A stretch of DNA of 64,000 nucleotides, from NCBI RefSeq assembly GCF_002607855.1, contig NZ_AWQQ01000088.1, positions 8,632 to 72,631 on the forward strand. The letters run 5' to 3'. Numbering within the stretch: the first letter of the stretch is position 1; each line of letters starts with the position of its first letter. Positions 17,949 through 26,399 of this stretch are shown piece by piece. Below the pieces are notes generated by a model. That model was not told where the DNA came from, made no database searches, and saw only the letters and a list, made by a program, of their open reading frames with translations. The DNA is from Desulforamulus profundi. GTDB lineage: Bacteria > Bacillota_B > Desulfotomaculia > Desulfotomaculales > Desulfotomaculaceae. The translations under genes and the position numbers were made by a program.

Positions 17949-20186
17949 ATGTTGAGAAAAAAATTATGTTTGTTCGTAACGCTGGTTCTTTCCCTTTTGA
18001 CCATAACATCCGCCTGGGCAGCATCCTCTCACCTGTTCAGGGACACGGCCGGGAAGTGGTGGGAACAGTCGGTGGCCGAATGCAGTGCCGCAGAACTTGT
18101 GGGAGGCCGGGGCAACGGGCTGTTTGATCCCAAGGCGCCGGTGACCAGGGTGGAGGCCATCATTTTCCTCAACCGGGCACTGGGCCAGCGAGCGGAAGCG
18201 GACAACTACAGCATGTCCCAGGGGGGCTATAATTTTTCGGCGGATTTCCCGGCCTGGGGGAAGAAGAATGTGGCCTTTGCCGCTGACAAAGGATACATTT
18301 CCAAAGCCGGCATTCCCAACATGCAGCCAAGGCACCCGGCCAGCAGGGCGGAAATCGCAGTGCTCTTTGCCAATGCCCTGAAGCTGTCTGCGGACGGCTA
18401 CCAGTTAAATTTTAAGGACAAGGCCAGCATTCCGGCAAGCCTGCAGCCCTTTGTGGCCGCGGCAGTGAAGCACGGCATTATGGCGGGCCGCCCGGACAAC
18501 ACCTTTGACCCCAATGCCAACGTAACTCGGGGAGAAATGGCCGCCATCATTGCCCGCATGGTGGAGAACGGAAAGATAAATCCGAATCCCAATAAATATT
18601 TCATTGCCAAGCTCAGTGCAGTGGATGCGGTGGGTAAAAAAATTACCGTGGTGAAGGGTGGACAAACCGTAACCCTTAGCCTGCAAACCGATGCCCTTCT
18701 TTACCGTACCGGCAAAAGAGGTTTATTGACTACCTTTAAGGTCAATGAAAATGTCAAAGTAATCCTGGATACAACCGGTAAGGTTGCTTACATTGCCTAT
18801 ACCGCAGCAAGCCCCCTGAGCGGCAGTGTATCCATTACCACCGATTCACCCTCCGGCAATGAACGCAGGGGTTATGTTGTCAACATGTATCTGGATTACT
18901 TAACCGTCCGTTATGATGACGGTACCAGTGAGCGGCTTGAGAAATCCACAGTAAGTGCCGGTTTCTACGGACTTTCCCGGGGACAAAGAGTGGCCATAAC
19001 AAAGGTAGGCGGCATTGTTACCGGCATTACACCATTAAATGAAGCGCGCAAGGTATTCGGCTATATTGTTAACGCCGGATCATCAGGTATTACCTTTGAA
19101 GATCTCGACGGCTACGAGCGAACCTTAGCCTATGCATCCGGTTACCGGGTGAAGGACCAGGACGGCGATTCCATCGACAGGGAGGACCTTGAGGACGGCG
19201 ATTCGGTTGAAATCGAATTGGATTCTCAAGAAAAGGCCGTAACAATTAAACTGCTGTCTGATACAGTGTCAAGTTCTTCCGATTTGGAAGGCGAAGTCAC
19301 ATATGTGAAGCGTTCGGGCAGTTACAGGATAACCATTAAGAAGACAGACGGGTCTGAGAAAACTTACGACGTGGATCAAGATGTTCAAGTTTATAAAGCC
19401 AGTGGAAGCAGCAGGAATTTTGATTATATTAATGAGCATGATTATGTAAAACTGAAATTGAATTCCCGGGATGTTGTAGTACGGATTGATATTCTGGATA
19501 TCGAAGTGGTTGAAGGGGAAGTCAGAAGCATTGATACCTACGACTATGTCATTACCGTTAAAAATTCCAGCGGGCGGGAAGTAGAGTATGATTTAGATAA
19601 AGATGTAAAAGTATGGCAGGACTCCAAGAGCCGCACCTTACGAAATGTTACCAGGGGAGACAAGATCAGGTTACTGATTAACGACGATAACGAAGTAACG
19701 GTTGTTAACATTTTAGGCGGGTCCTCTTCCAGCGGCACCTATACCGGTGTTATTTATGCCCTGGACATCGACGAGGACAAAATTACCTTTGAGAAAAACA
19801 GTCAAAGAACCGTTTATAACCTGGATAGGGATGTTACGGTAAGAAATGATGGCAGCACCCTTGATCTGGAGGATATCATCATTGGGTCCGAGGCAGAGAT
19901 ACGGGTAGAGAACAGCAAGGTTACACGAATCGAAATCACCAATGACCGTGATATCACCATAAAAGGGAAGTTAGACAGGGTATCCGGCGTACGCATCTAC
20001 ATCAAACAGGAAAATGGTACCAGCAGTGGTGCCAGGCATTACTTTATCACGGAAACCAACGTAACCATAAAAGACCCGAATGGCCGTACAATTTCCTTAA
20101 GCAGGTTGGCAGAGAATTACATCGGGGAAGATGTAACCATTGAGTTGGATGACGGTGAAATTGAGACCCTGAGGGTGGAAGATTAA
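17949..20186 (+). CDS. S-layer homology (SLH) domain cell-surface protein
   Basis: A 745-residue exported protein. A signal peptide occupies residues 1-25 (LRKKLCLFVTLVLSLLTITS then AWA). Two to three SLH domains follow in the first 210 residues: HLFRDTAGKWWEQSVAEC with FDPKAPVTRVEAIIFL, a second ending HPASRAEIAVLFANAL, and a third ending TFDPNANVTRGEMAAIIARM. These anchor proteins to secondary cell-wall polymer. The remaining 530 residues are beta-rich repeats of about 75 residues that share a strand-turn pattern (for example YVITVKNSSGREVEYDLDKD and ITFEKNSQRTVYNLDRD). An AAAGGAGG site precedes the ATG at 17949. It probably forms or decorates the S-layer. Confidence 0.85.
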   Translation: MLRKKLCLFVTLVLSLLTITSAWAASSHLFRDTAGKWWEQSVAECSAAELVGGRGNGLFDPKAPVTRVEAIIFLNRALGQRAEADNYSMSQGGYNFSADFPAWGKKNVAFAADKGYISKAGIPNMQPRHPASRAEIAVLFANALKLSADGYQLNFKDKASIPASLQPFVAAAVKHGIMAGRPDNTFDPNANVTRGEMAAIIARMVENGKINPNPNKYFIAKLSAVDAVGKKITVVKGGQTVTLSLQTDALLYRTGKRGLLTTFKVNENVKVILDTTGKVAYIAYTAASPLSGSVSITTDSPSGNERRGYVVNMYLDYLTVRYDDGTSERLEKSTVSAGFYGLSRGQRVAITKVGGIVTGITPLNEARKVFGYIVNAGSSGITFEDLDGYERTLAYASGYRVKDQDGDSIDREDLEDGDSVEIELDSQEKAVTIKLLSDTVSSSSDLEGEVTYVKRSGSYRITIKKTDGSEKTYDVDQDVQVYKASGSSRNFDYINEHDYVKLKLNSRDVVVRIDILDIEVVEGEVRSIDTYDYVITVKNSSGREVEYDLDKDVKVWQDSKSRTLRNVTRGDKIRLLINDDNEVTVVNILGGSSSSGTYTGVIYALDIDEDKITFEKNSQRTVYNLDRDVTVRNDGSTLDLEDIIIGSEAEIRVENSKVTRIEITNDRDITIKGKLDRVSGVRIYIKQENGTSSGARHYFITETNVTIKDPNGRTISLSRLAENYIGEDVTIELDDGEIETLRVED

Positions 20187-20195
20187 TCTTTCATG

Positions 20196-20231
20196 AAAAA
20201 ACACCGGTGGAGTTTGCCACCGGTGTTTTTT
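20196..20231. terminator. Strong bidirectional terminator
   Basis: A perfect 15-bp stem (20196-20210 with 20217-20231) with A-run on the left arm and T-run on the right separates the SLH gene from the convergent CopG-like gene. Confidence 0.9.
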
Positions 20232-20484
20232 ACCTTTTATACCCACCCAAATCCAGTAAAGAATTATAATAATTCAAATCCGACAGCCCCATATCTTCCG
20301 CAGCTTCGGGGGGCGAGGTCCTACCGGCGGCAAGGGTGGCCATATCCTTTTTGATAAGCAAGCGGATGTACTGGCTGCGGTTTGTCTCCTCGTAGGAACT
20401 GCGGTTGATTTGAGAAATTTTTTTATCCAAATACTCAATTAAATCTTCGGGGATGCTTATGGTGATGGTCTTGTGTCTGCGCAT
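20230..20484 (-). CDS. Ribbon-helix-helix (CopG-like) DNA-binding protein
   Basis: An 84-residue protein whose N-terminus (KTITISIPEDLIEYLDKKI) is a ribbon-helix-helix strand and first helix, followed by RSQYIRLLIKKDM as the second helix. Such proteins dimerise and bind operators, often as antitoxins or autoregulators. The C-terminal 35 residues (SPPEAAEDMGLSDL and onward) could contact a partner protein, but no toxin gene is adjacent. A GGAGGCAAT site precedes the ATG on the minus strand. It shares a terminator with the S-layer gene. Confidence 0.75.
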   Translation of the reverse strand: MRRHKTITISIPEDLIEYLDKKISQINRSSYEETNRSQYIRLLIKKDMATLAAGRTSPPEAAEDMGLSDLNYYNSLLDLGGYKR

Positions 20485-20691
20485 AAAGATTGCCTCCTTT
20501 ACTGGTTTTGTTATGGTATATCATATGTGATGTTAACAGGGTTAAATAACCTGCGCTGGTAAATTCATCTTAAAAATTGACCCACTGAATGAGACACCCG
20601 GGTTTACAAAAAGTTCGGAAAATTTACCACTCATACCAAAACAACTTAAACAAATAATAAGGACAAGGATCTTGAAAGGAGGCATCAGCAA

Positions 20692-21000
20692 GTGTATAGC
20701 CCAAAGGAACTAGGCCTCAAAGTAAAAAGGGCCCGTGAGCACAGGGCCAAGAGAAGCGGACAAAATTTTACCCAGAAAATGCTGGCCTTTAAGATAGGGG
20801 AAACATCAAAATGGGTAGAAAAATTGGAGAAGGGGCAGTTTTACCCCGATTGGGACGCTCTTAACCTGATTGCTGACACCTGTGGAGTGTCCATTGAATT
20901 TATCACAGGGGAAAAATTCGAAGAGGAAGTGGATTACGAGGAAGCAGTCAGAGGCGGTCAGATTGCCAGAAGGATAAGCCAGCAGGAGCTCTTTTTATAA
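20692..21000 (+). CDS. XRE-family helix-turn-helix regulator
   Basis: A 102-residue protein with an N-terminal HTH_3/XRE fold: LGLKVKRAREHRAKRSG, QKMLAFKIGETSKWVEKLEK as the recognition region, and WDALNLIADTCGVSIEFITG as the closing helices. It lacks a sensory domain; the tail is acidic (EEEVDYEEAVRGG). The GTG at 20692 lies 8 bases after a GAAAGGAGG site. It is monocistronic with its own terminator at 21012. Targets are unknown. Confidence 0.8.
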   Translation: MYSPKELGLKVKRAREHRAKRSGQNFTQKMLAFKIGETSKWVEKLEKGQFYPDWDALNLIADTCGVSIEFITGEKFEEEVDYEEAVRGGQIARRISQQELFL

Positions 21001-21011
21001 CCCGGTACCTA

Positions 21012-21038
21012 TAACGCCTGAAACAGGCGTTAATTTTT
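21012..21038 (+). terminator. Terminator of the XRE gene
   Basis: A perfect 9-bp stem (TAACGCCTG with CAGGCGTTA) around a 3-base loop followed by ATTTTTG. Confidence 0.8.
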
Positions 21039-21051
21039 GACCCGGTAAAGC

Positions 21052-21082
21052 AAAAAACCGAATGCCTTGGCGGCATCCGGTT
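21052..21082 (-). terminator. Terminator of the minus-strand zinc-ribbon gene
   Basis: A stem of 5+5 bp (56-60 with 78-82; 62-66 with 72-76) whose minus-strand transcript ends in six Us. Confidence 0.7.
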
Positions 21083-21090
21083 AAGTCTTA

Positions 21091-21390
21091 CTAACGATAT
21101 TGTTTCACACGGGTAAAGCAGTCACGGCAGTATACTGGTTTTGTACCGCTGGGCTGGAAAGGAACCTGAGTCGAACAGCCACACTCGTCACACACTGTGT
21201 CAAACATTTGCCGCTGGGCGGGACGGTATCCGTCATTGCCTTGCATCCGCTGCTTACGGGAAGCGCGGCAAGCAGGGCAACGGGAAGGATCGTTCTGGAA
21301 GCCCTTTTCAGCAAAGAATTCCTGCTCACGTGCGGTAAATACAAATTCTGCTCCACAATCACGGCATGTTAGAGTCCTGTCGGAAAACAC
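21091..21390 (-). CDS. Zinc-ribbon protein with three CxxC pairs
   Basis: A small protein of about 99 residues. Its start VFSDRTLTCRDCGAEF matches the probable zinc-binding domain family (zf-trcl) that is common and uncharacterised in Firmicutes. CxxC pairs occur at CRDC, CPAC, CDEC and CRDC, enough for two zinc ribbons. FVFTAREQEFFAEKGF is the family signature between the first two pairs. I place the start at the GTG at 21390, with a GGGGGAGATAGG site upstream; an upstream ATG at 21495 would add 35 unrelated residues. A role in RNA or protein binding is likely for the fold but unproven. Confidence 0.75.
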   Translation of the reverse strand: MFSDRTLTCRDCGAEFVFTAREQEFFAEKGFQNDPSRCPACRASRKQRMQGNDGYRPAQRQMFDTVCDECGCSTQVPFQPSGTKPVYCRDCFTRVKQYR

Positions 21391-22030
21391 CAAACCTATC
21401 TCCCCCGAATAATTAAACTCCCTAAAATTTCCCGGTGCCAACAAAGAACTACCGATACCCTGACACCGATAAAATTTTCGGAGGAAGATAGCCATAGTTA
21501 GCTCTGTGAAACTTAGAGGTAGCTTAAGTATAACACCGGAAACGGGGAAAAATCAATCCATTCTTTCACCTAGCGTGACTTTACTAAACATTAAGTTTAA
21601 AACCACCCTCAGCCCAGTAAACACGGGCACTCAGAGATTTGCAGCATGTATAAACCAAGGGCTATTAACCAATGCATTGTATAGCCCTTGCAGCTCCGGT
21701 TCCATCTCTCCCAGTTGCGTTTCCTTAACAGGCTTTCCCTTAACGCTACTAACCGTAATAATTTCTGCCTTTCGTATCCAACGTAACACAGTTTTCTTTT
21801 TGTCTTACCTGTCGCTAATTTAGCCTGAAATGCTGTTTGTGCCGGGTGTAAGGCGAATTTTTTAAAAATCAATTCAAAAAGGTATTTCGTCCCCGGTTAC
21901 CGCAGTTTCAGACAGGGTAAGCAGCTCTTGGTGAGCCTTTTATTGTCTAGGTTAGGTCAAATCAATATACTGAAAAACATAAATAAAAAATATAGTTTTA
22001 TTAACATTATTGTAAAGGAGAGATGAGTCA
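21391..22030. other. Leader region of the CBB operon
   Basis: About 640 bases without a convincing gene; short frames on both strands lack ribosome binding sites and family resemblance. Close to the operon, the sequence at 21940-22010 turns A+T rich and is the probable promoter and 5' leader. A small hairpin (GCTC/GAGC) lies near 21924-21937. I see no clear regulator-binding palindrome. Confidence 0.4.
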
Positions 22031-22123
22031 ATGCGTTACAGTAGTAACTTTGTTGAGTTGGATTACCTTCCTCAGGAGAGCGATTTTGAAAACAGGAGGC
22101 AGAACAATGTCATTTCTTTATAA
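22031..22123 (+). CDS. Possible 30-residue leader peptide upstream of cbbM
   Basis: A frame [20 protein letters not shown] and 10 more residues (ending in VISL) begins 9 bases after an AAAGGAGAG site and stops 17 bases inside the cbbM gene. This arrangement would allow translational coupling to cbbM, whose own GGAGG site lies inside the frame. No family is known to me; coding status is uncertain. Confidence 0.3.
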   Translation: MRYSSNFVELDYLPQESDFENRRQNNVISL

Positions 22124-23503
22124 TCAATCAAGCCGATATACGAATCTGGACCTCAAGGAAAAGGAACTCCTTGACGGGGGAAAGCATGTTCTGTGCGCCT
22201 ACATCATGAAACCCAAGCAGGGTTACGGGCACATGGAGGTGGCCGCCCATTTTGCGGCCGAATCGTCCACGGGAACCAACGTGGAGGTCTGCACCACGGA
22301 CGATTTCACCAAGGGTGTGGACGCCCTGGTTTATGAACTCAGCGAGACCGACAGCGGCGACTATCTTATGAAAATCGCCTACCCCCTGGAGCTTTTCGAC
22401 CGGAACATCATCGACGGACGGGCTATGCTGGTCTCATTCCTGACCCTGGCCATCGGCAACAACCAGGGCATGGGCGACGTCGAGTACGCCAAGATGCACG
22501 ATTTCTATTTTCCTCGGGAATACCTGCAGCTCTTCGACGGCCCGGCCCGTAACATCGTGGATTTCTGGCGCATCCTGGGGCGGCCCCTGGAAAACGGAGG
22601 CATGATCGTCGGGACAATCATCAAGCCAAAGCTCGGCCTGAGGCCCGCCCCTTTTGCTGAGGCCTGCTACCAATTCTGGCTGGGCGGCGATTTCGTCAAG
22701 AACGACGAGCCCCAGGGCAACCAACCCTTTGCTCCGCTCAAGGAAACGATGAAGGCCGTGTCCGATGCCATGAAACGGGCCCAGGACAAAACGGGCGAGG
22801 CCAAGATCTTCTCGGCCAACATCACGGCCGACGACCCTGCCGAGATCATCGCCCGCGGTGAGTACATCCTGGAGGTTTTCGGCGAGAACGCCAGCCACGT
22901 CGCCTTTCTGATCGACGGCTATGTTGCCGGTCCAACGGCCATCACCACGGCCCGGCGAAACTTCCCGGACCAGTTCCTGCACTACCACCGGGCCGGCCAC
23001 GGGGCAGTCACTTCGCCCCAGGCCAAACGCGGCTACACCGCCTTTGTCCTGAGCAAGATGGCCCGGTTGCAGGGCGCTTCTGGCATCCACACCGGGACCA
23101 TGGGTTTCGGCAAGATGGAGGGGGACCCGGCGGACAAAATCATGGCCTACATGCTGGAACGGGAAGAGGCCCAAGGGCCTATTTCAAACAGAAATGGTAC
23201 GGGTTCAAGGCAACCACGCCCATGATCTCTGGAGGCATGAACGCCCTGAGGCTGCCCGGATTTTTTAACAACCTGGGCCATTCGAACATCTGCCAGACCT
23301 CGGGCGGCGGCGCCTTTGGCCATATCGACGGCCCGACCGCCGGCGCGCTTTCCTTGCGACAGGCCCACGAGGCATGGATAAAGGGAATCGATTTGGTGGA
23401 ATACGCCAAGGAGCACAAGGAACTCGCCCGAGCCTTCGAGTCCTTTCCTCAAGATGCAGACCGGCTGTACCCGGGTTGGCGGGATAAACTCAAAACATCG
23501 TAA
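22107..23503 (+). CDS. cbbM: Form II RuBisCO, large subunit (frameshifted)
   Basis: Ribulose-1,5-bisphosphate carboxylase/oxygenase, form II, which acts as a large-subunit dimer without small subunits and fixes CO2 onto ribulose bisphosphate. The 465-residue product aligns along its whole length with Rhodospirillum rubrum CbbM as I recall it. All active-site motifs are present: [10 protein letters not shown] (catalytic Lys), [14 protein letters not shown] (carbamylated Lys with Asp-Glu for Mg), [17 protein letters not shown] (loop 6 Lys), and after the break ISGGMNAL and [11 protein letters not shown]. One base is missing near 23179. The ATG at 22107 follows an ACAGGAGG site. Third positions are richer in G+C than in the neighbouring coo and ger genes, hinting at transfer from a proteobacterium. 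It heads the CBB operon. Confidence 0.93.
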
Positions 23504-23512
23504 CCTGCGGTT

Positions 23513-23692
23513 TTCCGGTACAGCACCCTAAGGGAAGCCAATAAGAAACTGGGACTGGTAATTCATGCACACCGGGCAATGTATGCAGCCTTTGCGCACA
23601 GCAAACGGCACGGGATCAGCATGCTGACCCTGGCCAAACTGAGCCGCCTGGCAGGAATGGACCAACTGCACATTGGCACCGTTGTAGGTAAG
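23513..23692 (+). pseudogene. Relic of a form III RuBisCO large subunit
   Basis: Sixty codons between cbbM and prk read without interruption as an internal piece of a second RuBisCO: LREANKKLGLVIHAHRAMYA, then HGISMLTLAKLSRL, then DQLHIGTVVGK. These correspond to the HRAMHA, HGI...LAK and loop 6 GTVVGK blocks of form I and form III enzymes. The IHAHRAM...HGISM...DQLHIGT wording is typical of archaeal-type form III, not of form II, whose equivalent is HYHRAGHGA. Both ends of the gene are gone. The ribosome binding site of prk lies at the relic's 3' edge, showing that prk once followed this gene directly. Confidence 0.85.
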
Positions 23693-23705
23693 GAGGTATG
23701 TAATA

Positions 23706-24607
23706 ATGATGAGACGGAAAACCACACTTATCGGAATAGTAGGGGACAGCGGGGCAGGCAAGAGCACTTTTGTAAACAACCTGGCTCAACTTTTAGGCAA
23801 AGAGCGGGTAACGGTGATCGGTTTGGACGACTACCATTCCCTTGACCGGGCCGAGCGGAAAGCAGTTGGCATTACCCCGTTAAACCCGCGGGCAAATAAC
23901 CTGGGGCTGTTTATGGAACATGTCGAGCGGCTGCGCCGGGGAGAAAAAATTCTCAAGCCCGTTTACGACCACGACACCGGCACCTTTGGGGAGCCGGAAT
24001 GGGTAAAACCCCGGGAATTCGTGATCTGCGAAGGACTGCATTCCTTTTTATTCGAGAAACTGGGAGAAACATACGACTATAAAATCTACTACGATACCCA
24101 CCGGGATCTAAAAATACGCTGGAAGATCCAACGGGATGCCGCTCATCGGGGATACACCGTGGAACAAGTTGTGCAAGAAATCAGGCAGCGGCAGCGAGAC
24201 ATCCGCAACTTTGTAGAACCGCAGATGAGGCATGCTGACCTGGTGATATCACTTCTCCCGCACACCGTAAACGGCAGTCTACAGAGGCGATAAAAGTTCG
24301 CCTGGCGGAACGGACGGGGGCCAACGACATCGTACACCGGCTGATTACCCTGCACTCCAGGGGTATATTGCCCTGCCGCTGCTTTAAAGAATGGTATTGG
24401 GGACGGGAGATGAACGTGGTAGAACTGACAGAAGAAATAACACCGCCGGTGCTGGAAGCAGTGGCAGACGCCCTTGGATGGGGAGAAAAAGCAGAAGAAA
24501 AAGAATTGACACCCTTTGGGTTTATGCTACTGCTGGTGGCCAGACGTGGAAACAAACACAAGTCTAGGTATTGGGAAGAGAGGGGTTATTATGCTGTCAA
24601 CAGCTAG
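23706..24607 (+). CDS. prk: Phosphoribulokinase, frameshifted
   Basis: Phosphoribulokinase, which phosphorylates ribulose 5-phosphate to the RuBisCO substrate, of about 300 residues after restoring one base near 24290. A P-loop GIVGDSGAGKSTF lies at residues 10-22, followed by VIGLDDYHSLDR (Asp for the sugar/Mg site), PLNPRANN, KPVYDHDTGTFGEP and VICEGLHSF, all characteristic of the uridine kinase-like PRK family. The C-terminal part after the break (VRLAERTGANDIVHRLITLH and beyond) is typical for the archaeal/Firmicute branch. A TAAGGAGG site inside the RuBisCO relic precedes the ATG at 23706. Its end overlaps the transketolase start by 17 bases. Confidence 0.9.
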
Positions 24608-25430
24608 CTCTGTCGGAAGAGAAACATACCTGGATTTAGAAAAAAGAGCCCAGGCCATTCGCCGGCATATAGTCAACATGATAGCTGAGGTTGGCTCCGG
24701 ACACCCTGGAGGATCCCTTTCAGCGGTAGAAATACTCACCACCCTCTACTTTGGGGTGATGAAAATAGATCCTAATGTCCCCAACGATCCGGAGCGAGAT
24801 CGCTTTATTCTTTCCAAAGGGCATGCGGCACCGGTCCTTTACGCCACCTTGGCCGAGCGGGGGTACTTTGCGGTAGAAACACTTTCAAGCTTGCGCCGGC
24901 TGGGTTCGCTGTTGCAAGGCCACCCCGACATGCGTAAAGTGCCCGGTGTGGAAATGAGTACGGGTTCTTTGGGTCAGGGTCTGTCGGTGGGAGTGGGCAT
25001 GGCCCTGGGCGCCCGCCTGGACCACCGTTATTGCCGGGTATACGTTTTGCTGGGCGACGGTGAGTGTCAGGAAGGACAAATATGGGAGGCCGCCATGGCC
25101 GCCGGTCACTACCAACTGAACAACCTGGTGGCCATAGTAGACCGCAACGGCCTGCAGATAGACGGATCCACAGAAACAGTGATGACCCTTTCCCCCCTGG
25201 CTCAGAAGTGGCGAGCCTTTGGGTGGAACGTTGTGGAAGTAGACGGCCACTCCTTTTCAGAACTTTTCCAGGCCCTGGACAGCGTGGCCTACGCTCACAA
25301 ACCTACAGCCATCATCGCTCGCACAGTCAAAGGTAAAGGTGTCACCTTTATGGAAGGGGCGGTAGAATGGCACGGAAAAGCGCCGGACCGGAAACAGCGA
25401 GAAAAGGCACTGGAAGAACTGGGGGAATAG
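24591..25430 (+). CDS. tktA: Transketolase, N-terminal subunit
   Basis: The 279-residue N-terminal half of a split transketolase, carrying the thiamine diphosphate-binding domain. Seen motifs: GSGHPGGSLSAVEIL (residues 35-49), FILSKGHAAP, STGSLGQGLSVGVGMALG, and the ThDP/Mg signature LLGDGECQEGQIWEA followed by NNLVAIVDRNGLQ. It moves two-carbon units between sugar phosphates in the regeneration phase of the CBB cycle and needs the following C-terminal subunit. The ATG at 24591 follows a GAGAGGGG site and overlaps the end of prk; it ends 4 bases before the next gene. Confidence 0.92.
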   Translation: MLSTASSVGRETYLDLEKRAQAIRRHIVNMIAEVGSGHPGGSLSAVEILTTLYFGVMKIDPNVPNDPERDRFILSKGHAAPVLYATLAERGYFAVETLSSLRRLGSLLQGHPDMRKVPGVEMSTGSLGQGLSVGVGMALGARLDHRYCRVYVLLGDGECQEGQIWEAAMAAGHYQLNNLVAIVDRNGLQIDGSTETVMTLSPLAQKWRAFGWNVVEVDGHSFSELFQALDSVAYAHKPTAIIARTVKGKGVTFMEGAVEWHGKAPDRKQREKALEELGE

Positions 25431-25434
25431 TGTT

Positions 25435-26399
25435 ATGAGCACCAAACAACCGACCAAAGAAGCTACCCGCGATAGGTACGGGCGGGCCCTGGTGGATTTG
25501 GGGCACAGGGACCACCGGGTGGTGGTACTGGACGCCGACCTGTCCAAGTCCACCAAAACAGCCCTGTTTGCCGATGCATATCCGGAACGATTTTTCAACC
25601 TTGGGATAGCTGAGGCCAATATGATAGGTGTGGCCGCCGGCCTGGCCTGCACCGGCAAGATCGTTTTTGCCTCCACCTTTGCTATTTTTGCCACTCAGCG
25701 GGCGTTAAACCAGATCTTTCAATCCGTTGCCTACACCGGCCTTAACGTAAAAATCTGCGCTACCCACGCTGGGATTACAGTGGGCGAAGACGGAGCCACC
25801 CATCAGGCGTTGGACGACATAGCTCTGATGCGGGCGATGCCGGGGATGAAGGTGGTGGTACCTGCAGACGCCGAGGAAGCTTACCAGGCTACCCTTGCCG
25901 TGGCCCGGTATGACGGGCCGGTTTACCTCCGGCTGGGCCGCCTGGCAACATCGGTAATTACATCAGACGAAGAGCCCTTCACAATTGGCAGAGCAAAGAT
26001 CATGCGACCGGGTAGAGATATAACCTGGCGGCCTGCGGGTTCATGGTGGAACAATCCCTGCGGGCAGCGGAGAAACTGGCGGAGGAGGGTATCGACGCCG
26101 AAGTTATCAATGTAAGCACCATCAAGCCTCTGGATACAGAGACACTGGTGCAGAGTGCGGCCCGTACGGGCGTTGTAGTCACCGTAGAAGAGCACAGCGT
26201 CATCGGCGGTCTTGGCGGTGCGGTGGCCGAAGCACTGGCATCCCATCATCCGGTACCCGTGCACCGGGTTGGTGTTCCCGACCTGTTCGGACAGTCTGGT
26301 GATGCGGCCGCCCTGTTGACCCACTACGGCCTCACGCCGGAAAATATTTGCGACACTGTCCGCCAAATATTAACCAATGGAAAGGAGAGAACAAAATAG
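25435..26399 (+). CDS. tktB: Transketolase, C-terminal subunit (frameshifted)
   Basis: The C-terminal half of split transketolase, about 321 residues, with the pyrimidine-binding and C-terminal domains. Motifs: VVLDADLSKSTKT, FFNLGIAEANMIGVAAGLA (catalytic Glu), FASTFAIFATQRA, THAGITVGEDGATHQALDD. After the break come SLRAAEKLAEEGIDAEVINV and VEEHSVIGGLGGAVAEAL. One C is missing near 26026 (ACCTGGC should read ACCCTGGC). The last 16 codons are duplicated in decayed form upstream of rpe. It works with the preceding N-terminal subunit. Confidence 0.92.
26347..26399. repeat. First copy of a duplicated transketolase tail
   Basis: This 53-base stretch, the end of the transketolase C-terminal gene plus its intergenic spacer, reappears at 27550-27603 with about ten substitutions and a 1-base indel. 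See the second copy. Confidence 0.75.

Noticed and set aside
21506..21872. Two overlapping frames on opposite strands before the CBB operon
   Set aside because: Neither has a good start or recognisable motif; they lie in a low-information leader.
22434..23174. A long minus-strand frame inside cbbM
   Set aside because: It mirrors the codon bias of the G+C-rich cbbM gene and has no family resemblance; cbbM is certain.
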